This document shows, piece after piece, positions 6,010 to 14,150 of a DNA stretch of 14,150 nt. How positions within the stretch are numbered: position 1 is the stretch's first letter; each line of letters opens with the position of its first letter. Location: the NCBI GenBank assembly GCA_021784995.1, contig JAJYHA010000451.1, forward strand, positions 1 through 14,150, given 5' to 3'. The notes beneath the pieces were generated by a model. That model did no database searches and was not told the DNA's origin. It saw nothing but the letters and a program-made list of their open reading frames with translations. This DNA is from Myxococcales bacterium. GTDB taxonomy: Bacteria > Myxococcota > Myxococcia > Myxococcales > Anaeromyxobacteraceae. A program made the translations under genes and the position numbers.

Positions 6010-7303
6010 TCAGCGTACGGCGGCGCAGAGCTCCCGACGGCGGAGGTTCATCGTGTGTTCGACCGTGGCCGCGACTAGGGCGACGTAGATCGAGTGCATC
6101 AGGTCGCGCCAGCGAGTGGCCCGGTTCTCCTCGGACCGCTGCGTCACCGAGCGGTACAGCGCCAGGATCGTGTAGGCGATCCGGCGGAGGACGAGCACGG
6201 CGAGCATGCCGTTCGCGTCGGCCTCGATCCAGGGCCGGTCGTCCTCGGCGAAGGCGGTGTCGAGCGTGTGGTGGTTGTTGTTCTCCACGCCCCAGTGCGC
6301 GCGCACGAGCTGCATCCACTGCTTGGGTGTGAGCCGGCTCGGTTCCATGCTCGACACGGACATGCGCGTCTCGCTCTCCACGACGACGCCGTCGCGGACC
6401 TTCTCCGAGTCGATGCGCAGGAACGTGCGGGCGTGAGTCCAGACGGTCTCGTCCGGTCCCTTGCCCTCGCCATGGCCCCAGCTCGGATCGACGGCAACCA
6501 GGGTGAGCGTCCGCGTCACGGTCGTGCGGCTGTCGAGGACGTCGATGGTCCGTGCGACTGCGTCGGCGGGATCGAGCATCTCCTCGGCCAGCTTGTACAT
6601 GGTGCGCTGGTCGCCACGGAGGCGGAAGACGTAGTCCTTGTTGGCTTTCACGACGGCCGCACCGTTCGCTTCCGAGAGCGCACCCGCGTCGTAGGTGACC
6701 ACGTCGAAGAGCCCGGCGTACCTCTCGAGGACGCTCGCGAAGGCGGCCTGGAAGTGCGTCATCTCGTTGGTGCTTCGCCGGGAGCGGGATCACGTCGATG
6801 CACGGCCGCCCGGGCGCCGAGACGAGCGCCGCAGTGACCGTGCGGACGAGTCCGTACGGCAGGCCGTGCTCGGGGTGCTGGTTCTGCACGAGCGGGTGGT
6901 TGAGCGTCGGCAGCGCCGTCACCTTGCCGTCGAGCGCCACCACCTGGATGGGTAATTCCGATCGCAGCGCCTTCCGGCGCCACGCCGCCTTGACGAGCCG
7001 GTGCAGCGCCGCCCGGAGCTCATCGAGCGACAGCCGGCACAGCGCGTCGCGCGCCGTGGTGTCCGCCAGCCGCCGCGGCAGCCCGAGCTGGCGCCGGCTC
7101 GCGATCGACAGGTTCGCCGTGAGCTGCTCGGCGTCCCACAGGCTCCTGCAGCCGGCCATGAGCCCCACCAGCGTCGCTCGCAGGATCTGCCCCAGCGACC
7201 ACTTCCCCTCCCGGGCGCGGGGGTCGGCCACCGCGTCCAGGTCCAGCTCCGGCAGGCGGGCCGCCAGCAGGCCCATCCTCCTGCGAAGTCCTCTTCCCTC
7301 CAT
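6010..7303 (-). pseudogene. ISAs1-family transposase, frameshifted
   Basis: The transposase starts at ATG 7303, with GGGGAG upstream and an in-frame stop just before it. It reads normally for 177 codons to Pro-Ala-Lys, then changes frame near 6772 and continues to the stop at 6010. Removing one base (plus-strand G6772) restores PAK-TNE-MTHF and a 430-residue protein. DDE residues are visible: Asp125 (VALDGK), Asp205 (VVTYDAG) and Glu340 (RAHWGVENNNHH). The last motif is typical of ISAs1/H-repeat transposases, which cut and paste DNA. The N-terminal part (LGQILRATLVGLMAGCRSLWD) matches the family's helical domain. The original frame stays open to 5831, but that tail is nonsense. There is no poly-A slippery site, so decay or a sequencing error is more likely than programmed shifting. 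Confidence 0.85.
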
Positions 7304-7367
7304 GGATCTCCCCTCGTAAGATCACAGGTCTCGTACGGAGTGCCGGGCTCCCAGCCCAAGCAGCACC

Positions 7368-7398
7368 GCGGCGGGCGATCTGGCCGATCGCCCGCCGC
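7368..7398 (+). terminator. Strong hairpin with T-run inside the IS
   Basis: A perfect 13-bp stem, GCGGCGGGCGATC (7368-7380) with GATCGCCCGCCGC (7386-7398), has a 5-nt loop and is followed on the plus strand by ACCTTTT. It has the form of an intrinsic terminator for plus-strand transcription, that is, antisense to the transposase and heading outward. No U-tract exists for minus-strand transcripts entering from acnA, though the hairpin could still impede them. It lies between the right IS end and the transposase start. Confidence 0.6.
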
Positions 7399-7513
7399 AC
7401 CTTTTCCGTACCTGAATCGAGATCCCGCTGCGAATTTGTGCAGGCGCACGCCCGCGGCGGCGTCCGGGCCCAAGCTCGCGCCCTCGCTGGCAACTACAGG
7501 CGGGGGCCGTCAG

Positions 7514-7531
7514 CCCCGCCAATCACGTCTG
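7514..7531 (-). repeat. IS right terminal inverted repeat
   Basis: Read inward on the minus strand, it is CAGACGTGATTGGCGGGG. It matches the left end at 13 of 18 positions, including the outermost CAGAC. Confidence 0.75.
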
Positions 7532-7537
7532 CGGTGA

Positions 7538-7542
<5 letters not shown>
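7532..7542. repeat. Target-site duplication, right copy, spanning acnA stop
   Basis: CGGTGATCAGC is an exact copy of 5825-5835. It contains the acnA stop codon (7538-7540) and two bases of the final Gly codon. The element therefore inserted at the very end of acnA and the duplication kept the stop intact. Confidence 0.8.
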
Positions 7543-10222
<2,680 letters not shown>

Positions 10223-10288
10223 GGCGGCAATCTAGCCATCCGGAGCGCCCGGCGGTGGCCAGCCCGTCATGTCCCCAAGGAGGGAATC

Positions 10289-10321
10289 GAAACGAGCCGT
10301 GCGCCGGAAACGATCCGTTTC
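10289..10321. promoter_or_regulatory. Paired operator-like repeats between acnA and respiratory operon
   Basis: GAAACGAGCCGT (10289-10300) and GAAACGATCCGT (10307-10318) are near-identical 12-mers spaced 18 bp apart. The second belongs to a perfect palindrome, GAAACG-ATC-CGTTTC (10307-10321). They lie 67-99 bp upstream of the acnA start codon and about 75-110 bp upstream of the predicted cytochrome start site. This suggests cooperative binding of a dimeric regulator to one strong and one half-degenerate site. I do not recognise the consensus. A weaker related string, CACGATTCGCTTC, lies at 10342-10354. Confidence 0.5.
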
Positions 10322-10358
10322 GCCAGAACGGGGGAGCCCGGCACGATTCGCTTCACGC

Positions 10359-10401
10359 TTGATGTGCGTCAATACGTTCGGTTGCCGCGAAGGTCTACCC
10401 T
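10359..10401 (+). promoter_or_regulatory. FNR-like box and -10 of the respiratory operon
   Basis: TTGATgtgcGTCAA (10359-10372) matches the FNR consensus TTGAT-N4-ATCAA with one mismatch and also resembles DNR/NnrR sites. A possible -10, TACCCT (10396-10401), lies 23 bp after it. That puts the transcription start near 10407 and the box centre near -41.5, the usual class II activator position. No -35 hexamer is otherwise evident, as expected for an activator-dependent promoter. The -10 itself is poor. Confidence 0.55.
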
Positions 10402-10415
10402 GATCTGTGGGTGGG

Positions 10416-10436
10416 GGTGAACAGCAAAGGTTCACC
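10416..10436 (+). promoter_or_regulatory. Leader hairpin with Shine-Dalgarno in the loop
   Basis: GGTGAAC (10416-10422) and GTTCACC (10430-10436) form a perfect 7-bp stem with a 7-nt AGCAAAG loop. It ends immediately before the GTG start at 10437. The AAAGG ribosome-binding site (10426-10430) is almost all in the loop. It could tune translation, or as DNA act as an operator overlapping the start region. Confidence 0.45.
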
Positions 10437-10982
10437 GTGCGACGATTGAAGGGACTACTGTTGTCTTCGCTGGCCGGGCTCCTCGTGGCCCTCGCGCCGG
10501 CAGGCGTGGCGTGCGCGGAGAGCGAGGCGGCGGCGGCCGCCCCGCCGGCGCCCGCGAAACCGGAGCAGCTCGCCCAGGCCGAGCCGCCGCCGTTCACGCC
10601 GGGCATCTTCCCGTGCACGCAGTGCCACGACAAGCCGGGCGACCCGACGCGTCGTGAGCTGGCGTTCCACGACGACATCAAGTTCGAGCACGACGCGGAG
10701 CATCGCTGGTGCCTCGACTGCCACGACAACAAGAACCGCGACGTGCTGCACCTCTCGAACGGCGACCCCGTGCCGTTCACCGAGTCCTACCGGCTCTGCG
10801 GCCAGTGCCACGGCGACAAGTACCGCGACTGGCGCCTCGGCGTGCACGGGAAGCGCGTGGGGATGTGGGACGGCCCCAAGACCTATTACCTGTGCGTGAA
10901 CTGCCACAACCCGCACTCGCCCCGCTTCAAGCCCATCAAGCCGCTCCCGCCGCCGACCCGTCCCGAGGAGATGCACCGATGA
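10437..10982 (+). CDS. Tetraheme c-type cytochrome (CbcS-like)
   Basis: A 181-residue periplasmic cytochrome. GTG 10437 is preferred because AAAGG precedes it, because the signal peptide (RRLKGLLLSSLAGLLVALAP, cleaved near residue 27 after GVACA) starts there, and because the predicted transcription start excludes the in-frame GTG at 10407. Residues 28-55 are an Ala/Pro linker. Four CxxCH heme sites follow: Cys60-His64 (CTQCH), Cys92-His96 (CLDCH), Cys121-His125 (CGQCH) and Cys153-His157 (CVNCH). Additional His residues (78, 85, 89, 105, 138, 160) could be distal ligands. The stop overlaps the next gene's ATG (ATGA), so translation is coupled. With the ferredoxin and NrfD protein it matches the three-part layout of Geobacter Cbc4-type menaquinol:cytochrome c complexes and, more distantly, DsrJOP. 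The role as electron outlet from quinol is inferred. Confidence 0.9.
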   Translation: MRRLKGLLLSSLAGLLVALAPAGVACAESEAAAAAPPAPAKPEQLAQAEPPPFTPGIFPCTQCHDKPGDPTRRELAFHDDIKFEHDAEHRWCLDCHDNKNRDVLHLSNGDPVPFTESYRLCGQCHGDKYRDWRLGVHGKRVGMWDGPKTYYLCVNCHNPHSPRFKPIKPLPPPTRPEEMHR

Positions 10983-11959
10983 CCGGCCCGAAGAAGAGCC
11001 TGCCGGTGGTCGGAGCGGGGGAGGGTGGCCCGGCGGAGTTCGGGCACGACGCGCTCCCGGTCCTCGGGGACGACGGCGTGCCGAACGGCGTCACGCGCCG
11101 CGGCTTCATGCGGACCGCGGCCGCCGGCGCCGCCATGGCCGCCCTCGGCGCCTGCAACGTGGAGGGCTTCCTCCGCAAGAGCTTCCGCGAGCTCTCGCCG
11201 AGGGACGTCAAGGAGATCCTCGCCCGGCTGGAGCGGAAGAACTCGGAGCGGTACGGGAAGGAGGTCCACGTCTCGGGCAAGCCGGCGCTGGCCGGCGTCG
11301 AGTTCGGGTACGGCCTCGACCTGTCCCGCTGCGTCGGCTGCCGGCGCTGCGTCTACGCCTGCGTCCGGGAGAACAACCAGAGCCGCGCCAACCCGCAGAT
11401 CCACTGGATCCGGGTGCTCGAGATGGACAAGACGCACGGCGTCGACCTCGCCCACAGCAACATCTACTACGACGCCGACCTGGTGCCGCGCCCGGGCCAC
11501 TTCTACATGCCGGTGCAGTGCCAGCAGTGCCGCAACCCGCCCTGCGTCAAGGTCTGCCCGGTGCAGGCCACCTGGAAGGAGCCCGACGGCATCGTGGTCA
11601 TCGACTACGACTGGTGCATCGGGTGCCGGTGCTGCATGTCGGCCTGCCCCTACGGCGCGCGTCACTTCAACTGGGCCGAGCCGACCCTGCCGAAGGAGGA
11701 GATGAACCCGGTCACCCATTACCTGGGGAACCGCCCGCGACCGAAGGGCGTCGTCGAGAAGTGCACCTTCTGCGTCCAGCGTTCACGCGAGGGTCGCTAC
11801 CCGGCGTGCGTCGAGATCTGCCCCGTCGGGGCGCGGAAGTTCGGCAACCTCCTCGATCCGCGGAGCGAGATCCGCCGCGTCATGGAGACGAAGCGCGTCT
11901 TCGTGTTCAAGGAGGAGCTCGCGACGCAGCCCCACTTCTACTACTTCTACGCCACGTAG
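10979..11959 (+). CDS. Tat-exported four-cluster ferredoxin-like subunit (DsrO/CbcT-like)
   Basis: A 326-residue iron-sulfur protein. ATG 10979 follows GAGGAG and overlaps the cytochrome stop by 4 bases. A twin-arginine signal, TRRGFMRTAAAGAAMAALGA (residues 39-58), is followed directly by Cys59, a possible lipobox (LGAC). The signal begins unusually late, after about 38 residues. Four [4Fe-4S] sites are visible: Cys118/121/124/128, Cys181/184/189/193, Cys213/216/219/223 and Cys262/265/277/281. The middle two are ferredoxin-like ending in CP, and the arrangement is that of NrfC/DsrO/HmcB electron-transfer subunits. An additional Cys218 gives a CRCC sequence in the third site. It should sit on the periplasmic face, wiring the NrfD quinone site to the cytochromes. 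The gap to the next gene is 15 bp. Confidence 0.93.
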   Translation: MTGPKKSLPVVGAGEGGPAEFGHDALPVLGDDGVPNGVTRRGFMRTAAAGAAMAALGACNVEGFLRKSFRELSPRDVKEILARLERKNSERYGKEVHVSGKPALAGVEFGYGLDLSRCVGCRRCVYACVRENNQSRANPQIHWIRVLEMDKTHGVDLAHSNIYYDADLVPRPGHFYMPVQCQQCRNPPCVKVCPVQATWKEPDGIVVIDYDWCIGCRCCMSACPYGARHFNWAEPTLPKEEMNPVTHYLGNRPRPKGVVEKCTFCVQRSREGRYPACVEICPVGARKFGNLLDPRSEIRRVMETKRVFVFKEELATQPHFYYFYAT

Positions 11960-11974
11960 ACGGAGCGTGAACAG

Positions 11975-13225
11975 ATGACCGGGATCCTGCAGTTCCTGGC
12001 GGGTTGCGCGCGCCTGGTCCGGCGCGGCAACAAGTCCTACTACGCGTGGCTCACGTTCCTCGGCGCCATGATCCTCGTGGGGCTGATCGGTTACGCCCAC
12101 CAGTTCCAGACCGGCCTCATCGCGACCAACATGCGCGATCAGGTGAGCTGGGCCTTCTACGTCGGCAACTTCACCTTCCTGGTGGGCGTCGCGGCGGCGG
12201 CGGTGCTGCTCGTCATCCCCGCCTACGTGTACGACTGGAAGCCCATCAAGGAGGTGGTGATCCTCGGCGAGCTGCTCGCCGTCTCCGCCATCACCATGTG
12301 CCTCCTCTTCATCCTGGTGGACATGGGGCGCCCCGATCGCTTCCTGCACATCGTGCCCTTCGTCGGATCGCCCAACTGGCCGCGCTCCATGCTGAGCTGG
12401 GACGCGCTGGTGCTGAACGGGTACCTGGCGCTCAACCTGACCGTGGTGATCCACATCCTCTACAAGGGCTACCACGGGCAGCACTACAACAAGGCGCTCA
12501 TCGTCCCCCTGGTCCTCATCTCGATCCCGGCCGCGGTCTCGATCCACACCGTCACGGCGTTCCTCTACAACGGCATGGCGGCGCGCCCTTTCTGGAACGC
12601 CTCCATCCTCGCGCCGCGCTTCATCGCCTCGGCCTTCTGCTCCGGCCCGGCGGTGATGATCATCCTGTTCCAGGTGCTCCGCCGCACGGCGGGCATCGAC
12701 ATCAAGGACGAGGCGATCTTCAAGGTCGCCGAGCTGATGTCGTACGCCATGTTCGTGAACCTGTTCCTGCTCGGGTCCGAGGTCTTCAAGGAGTATTACT
12801 CCGCGACCGAGCACCTGCTCTACACCGAGTACCTCTGGAACGGGATCGGCGACCACAAGGCGCTCGTGCCGTTCGCATGGCTGGCGCTCGCGTGCAGCGT
12901 CCTCGCGTTCCTCCTCTTCCTGGTGCCGCGCACGCGCAGGAACTTCGTGACGCTCAACCTGGGGTGCCTCCTCATCTGGGCCGGTGTCTACATCGAGAAG
13001 GGGATGGGGCTCGTCATTCCGGGGATGACGCCGGATACGCTCGGTGAGATATACGAGTACCGCCCGACCGCGACGGAATGGGCCATCGCGGCCGGCGTGT
13101 TCGGCGTCGGCTTCCTGGTGTTCACTGTGCTCGTCAAGATCGCCGTGCCGATCATGACCGGCGCCTTCCAGGCGCGGGACGCGACGCACGAGGCTCACCC
13201 AGCGGCCCCGGCCGTCGGCGCCTGA
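11975..13225 (+). CDS. NrfD/DsrP-family quinone-reactive membrane subunit (CbcU-like)
   Basis: A 416-residue integral membrane protein with about ten predicted helices: 23-43, 58-84, 93-115, 142-163, 173-195, 213-235, 252-272, 296-317, 327-347 and 368-391. NrfD-family blocks include SWAFYVGNFTFLVGVAAAAV (58-77), ILVDMGRPDRFLHI (113-126), SMLSWDALVLNGYLALN (138-154) and GVYIEKGMGLVIPGM (337-351). The family binds quinol at a site near the periplasmic face and passes electrons to the iron-sulfur partner; it has no heme of its own. Ten helices and the length fit the DsrP/HmcC/CbcU branch rather than the eight-helix NrfD/PsrC proteins. GGAG lies 9 bases before the ATG. The last 25 residues are a soluble Ala/Pro-rich tail. 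Whether it runs as quinol oxidase or quinone reductase cannot be read from sequence. Confidence 0.92.
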   Translation: MTGILQFLAGCARLVRRGNKSYYAWLTFLGAMILVGLIGYAHQFQTGLIATNMRDQVSWAFYVGNFTFLVGVAAAAVLLVIPAYVYDWKPIKEVVILGELLAVSAITMCLLFILVDMGRPDRFLHIVPFVGSPNWPRSMLSWDALVLNGYLALNLTVVIHILYKGYHGQHYNKALIVPLVLISIPAAVSIHTVTAFLYNGMAARPFWNASILAPRFIASAFCSGPAVMIILFQVLRRTAGIDIKDEAIFKVAELMSYAMFVNLFLLGSEVFKEYYSATEHLLYTEYLWNGIGDHKALVPFAWLALACSVLAFLLFLVPRTRRNFVTLNLGCLLIWAGVYIEKGMGLVIPGMTPDTLGEIYEYRPTATEWAIAAGVFGVGFLVFTVLVKIAVPIMTGAFQARDATHEAHPAAPAVGA

Positions 13226-13249
13226 CGCGAAATCGCAAGGAGAGGACAC

Positions 13250-13558
13250 ATGCACCGACTCGTCGTAACGCTCGCCGTCGTCCTGGCGCTCGGCATCACC
13301 ACCGCCCGCGCGGAGGACGCGAAGACCCTCTTCGCCCAGAAGTGCGCCATGTGCCACGGGCCGGACGGGAAGAGCTCGACCGCCATGGGCAAGAAGCTCC
13401 AGGCCACGGACCTCACGACCCTGAAGGCCAAGGCCGAGGCGGACATCGCGAACGCGATCTCGAGCGGCAAGCCGCCCAAGATGGCCGCCTACAAGGACAA
13501 GCTGTCCGGCGAGCAGATCCAGGCGCTCGCGAAGTTCGTGAAGAACGGCCTCAAGTGA
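13250..13558 (+). CDS. Monoheme class I cytochrome c
   Basis: A 102-residue exported cytochrome c. A signal peptide covers 1-21 (cleavage after ARA). A single heme site is Cys32-His36 (CAMCH), followed by GPDGKSSTAMGKKL. The distal Met is probably Met78 in the PPKMAAY motif, a usual class I pattern. LSGEQIQALAKFVKNGL forms the C-terminal helix. The mature protein is about 81 residues, typical for small soluble electron shuttles. AGGAGAGG precedes the ATG. It is 24 bp after the NrfD gene and before the terminator, so it is the last gene of the operon and a likely soluble electron acceptor or donor for the complex. Its partner, perhaps a terminal oxidase or reductase, is not in the window. Confidence 0.94.
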   Translation: MHRLVVTLAVVLALGITTARAEDAKTLFAQKCAMCHGPDGKSSTAMGKKLQATDLTTLKAKAEADIANAISSGKPPKMAAYKDKLSGEQIQALAKFVKNGLK

Positions 13559-13568
13559 GAGGCGGCGA

Positions 13569-13613
13569 CGCGGGGGCGATCCGCGGCCGCGAGGCCTGCG
13601 GGTCGCCCCCGCG
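13569..13613 (+). terminator. Intrinsic terminator of the respiratory operon
   Basis: An 11-bp stem (13569-13579 with 13603-13613; arms CGCGGGGGCGA and TCGCCCCCGCG) closes a 23-nt GC-rich loop. It is followed by CTCCTTTCC, a short pyrimidine/T tract. It lies 10 bp after the cytochrome stop and separates the operon from the next gene. Confidence 0.7.
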
Positions 13614-13648
13614 CTCCTTTCCGTCCCGTCGCGCCGACGAGGCCCGGC

Positions 13649-14150
13649 ATGCCCGCCCCGACCGATCTGTACCGCCCGTCGCTGGCCCTCCTGACGGACC
13701 TGTACGAGCTGACCATGGCCGCCGCCGCCTGGAAGAGCGGCGTCGCCTCCGACGAGGCGGTCTTCACCCTGTCGTTCCGGAAGAACCCGTTCCAGGGCGG
13801 GTTCACGATCGCCGCCGGCCTCGACGCCGTCGTGGACCACGTGTCGCGCTACCGGTTCGATGCCTCCGACCTGGAGTTCCTGCGCGAGCAGCGCGATCTG
13901 TCGGGCGCGCCGCTCTTCGAGGAGGGGTTCCTGGAGCTGCTGGGCGCCCTCCGGCTCGACGTCGACGTGGACGCCGTGCCGGAGGGCACGGCCGTCTTCC
14001 CCTGGGAGCCGGTCCTGCGGGTGCGCGGCCCCATCATCCCGTGCATGCTGCTCGAGACGCCGCTGCTCGCCCTCGTGAACTTCCAGTCGCTCATCGCGAC
14101 CAAGGCGGCGCGCGTCTACCTGGCGGCGCGGGGCGAGCCGATCCTGGAGT
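13649..14150 (+). CDS. pncB: Nicotinate phosphoribosyltransferase, N-terminal fragment
   Basis: Reading from ATG 13649, an open frame of 167 codons runs past the right edge. The N-terminus reads YRPSLALLTDLYELTMAAAA (residues 8-27), then FTLSFRKNPFQGGFTIAAGL (39-58), and near the edge a VRGP segment followed by LLETPLLALVNFQSLIATKA. These are hallmark blocks of nicotinate phosphoribosyltransferase, which makes nicotinate mononucleotide from nicotinate and PRPP in the NAD salvage pathway. ACGAGG lies 6 bases before the ATG. The catalytic His and PRPP-binding region lie beyond the window. It has no obvious link to the upstream respiratory operon, from which a terminator separates it. The family call is firm although only about a third of the gene is present. 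Confidence 0.9.
   Translation, partial: MPAPTDLYRPSLALLTDLYELTMAAAAWKSGVASDEAVFTLSFRKNPFQGGFTIAAGLDAVVDHVSRYRFDASDLEFLREQRDLSGAPLFEEGFLELLGALRLDVDVDAVPEGTAVFPWEPVLRVRGPIIPCMLLETPLLALVNFQSLIATKAARVYLAARGEPILE

Larger units (their letters stand above)
5836..7531 (-). mobile_element. ISAs1-like insertion sequence, 1,696 bp
   Basis: The limits come from terminal inverted repeats flanked by an exact 11-bp duplication. The left end reads CAGACCTGATCGGTCTGG (5836-5853). The right end, read inward on the minus strand from 7531, is CAGACGTGATTGGCGGGG. They share 13 of 18 positions and 11 of the first 13. Inside is one transposase gene (minus) with ISAs1-type DDE motifs and a frameshift. Non-coding flanks are 174 bp on the left and 228 bp on the right, making the element longer than most family members. 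The intact duplication and ends suggest a fairly recent insertion. The frameshift means this copy needs transposase from elsewhere to move. Confidence 0.85.

Noticed and set aside
6765..6780. Programmed ribosomal frameshift in the transposase
   Set aside because: The join needs a +1 skip at AAGCACC without any A6G-like slippery site, and I know ISAs1 transposases as single-frame proteins.
5887..7348. 9-bp direct repeat GTGCCGGGC (5887-5895 and 7340-7348) as IS target duplication
   Set aside because: The sequence inside it has no matching inverted ends, and the 11-bp duplication outside the CAGAC ends is clearly better. Chance in GC-rich DNA.
10407..10436. GTG 10407 as start of the tetraheme cytochrome
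   Set aside because: It would place ten polar residues before the signal peptide and coincides with the predicted transcription start. GTG 10437 has AAAGG just upstream.
11783..13840. Long minus-strand open frame (685 codons) opposite the NrfD and cytochrome genes
   Set aside because: It spans several well-supported plus-strand genes and a terminator. The product is compositionally a shadow, rich in His, Asp and Arg.

Overview
The window looks like a chromosomal segment of a very GC-rich deltaproteobacterium-like organism, most plausibly Myxococcota close to Anaeromyxobacter. That placement is my inference. It rests on overall base composition, a citrate synthase of the eukaryotic/Geobacter-like type, an apparent GTP-type PEP carboxykinase start, and a multiheme cytochrome / ferredoxin / NrfD respiratory module. 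The first nine bases match the start of an Illumina adapter, so base 1 is probably a contig end rather than a biological boundary.

Layout, left to right. (1) 1-99, minus: the N-terminus of a GTP-dependent PEP carboxykinase, cut by the contig end. (2) 216-1787, minus: a four-S1-domain RNA-binding protein with an RG-rich disordered N-terminus. It is divergent from a small DsrE-like protein (1854-2198, plus). (3) 2349-3593, plus: a membrane-anchored M23 metallopeptidase. It converges on citrate synthase (3691-5031, minus), with two strong hairpins between them. (4) 5308-5733, minus: a small two-CxxC zinc-ribbon-like protein. (5) 5836-7531: a complete ISAs1-like insertion sequence with imperfect terminal repeats and an 11-bp target duplication. 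Its transposase is frameshifted. (6) 7538-10222, minus: aconitase A, whose stop codon lies inside one copy of the IS target duplication. (7) 10437-13558, plus: a four-gene operon of tetraheme cytochrome c, Tat-targeted four-cluster ferredoxin, NrfD-family quinone-reactive membrane protein and monoheme cytochrome c, ended by a terminator hairpin. (8) 13649 to the right edge, plus: the N-terminal third of nicotinate phosphoribosyltransferase. No gene-free stretch exceeds 300 bases.

How it fits together. PEP carboxykinase, citrate synthase and aconitase act around the PEP/oxaloacetate/citrate/isocitrate node. The operon at 10437-13558 has the gene order of Geobacter-type Cbc (CbcSTU-like) or Dsr/Hmc-type membrane quinol:cytochrome c redox complexes. 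It would link the menaquinone pool to periplasmic cytochromes. The 214-bp region between acnA and this operon is the most information-rich regulatory stretch. It carries two copies of GAAACGAnCCGT (one part of a perfect palindrome), an FNR-like box placed about 41-42 bp upstream of the predicted start of the respiratory operon, and a leader hairpin holding the Shine-Dalgarno in its loop. No CRISPR array, tRNA or rRNA was seen. I found no entirely new multi-gene system; the best leads are the acnA/respiratory control region and the IS insertion at the acnA stop codon.
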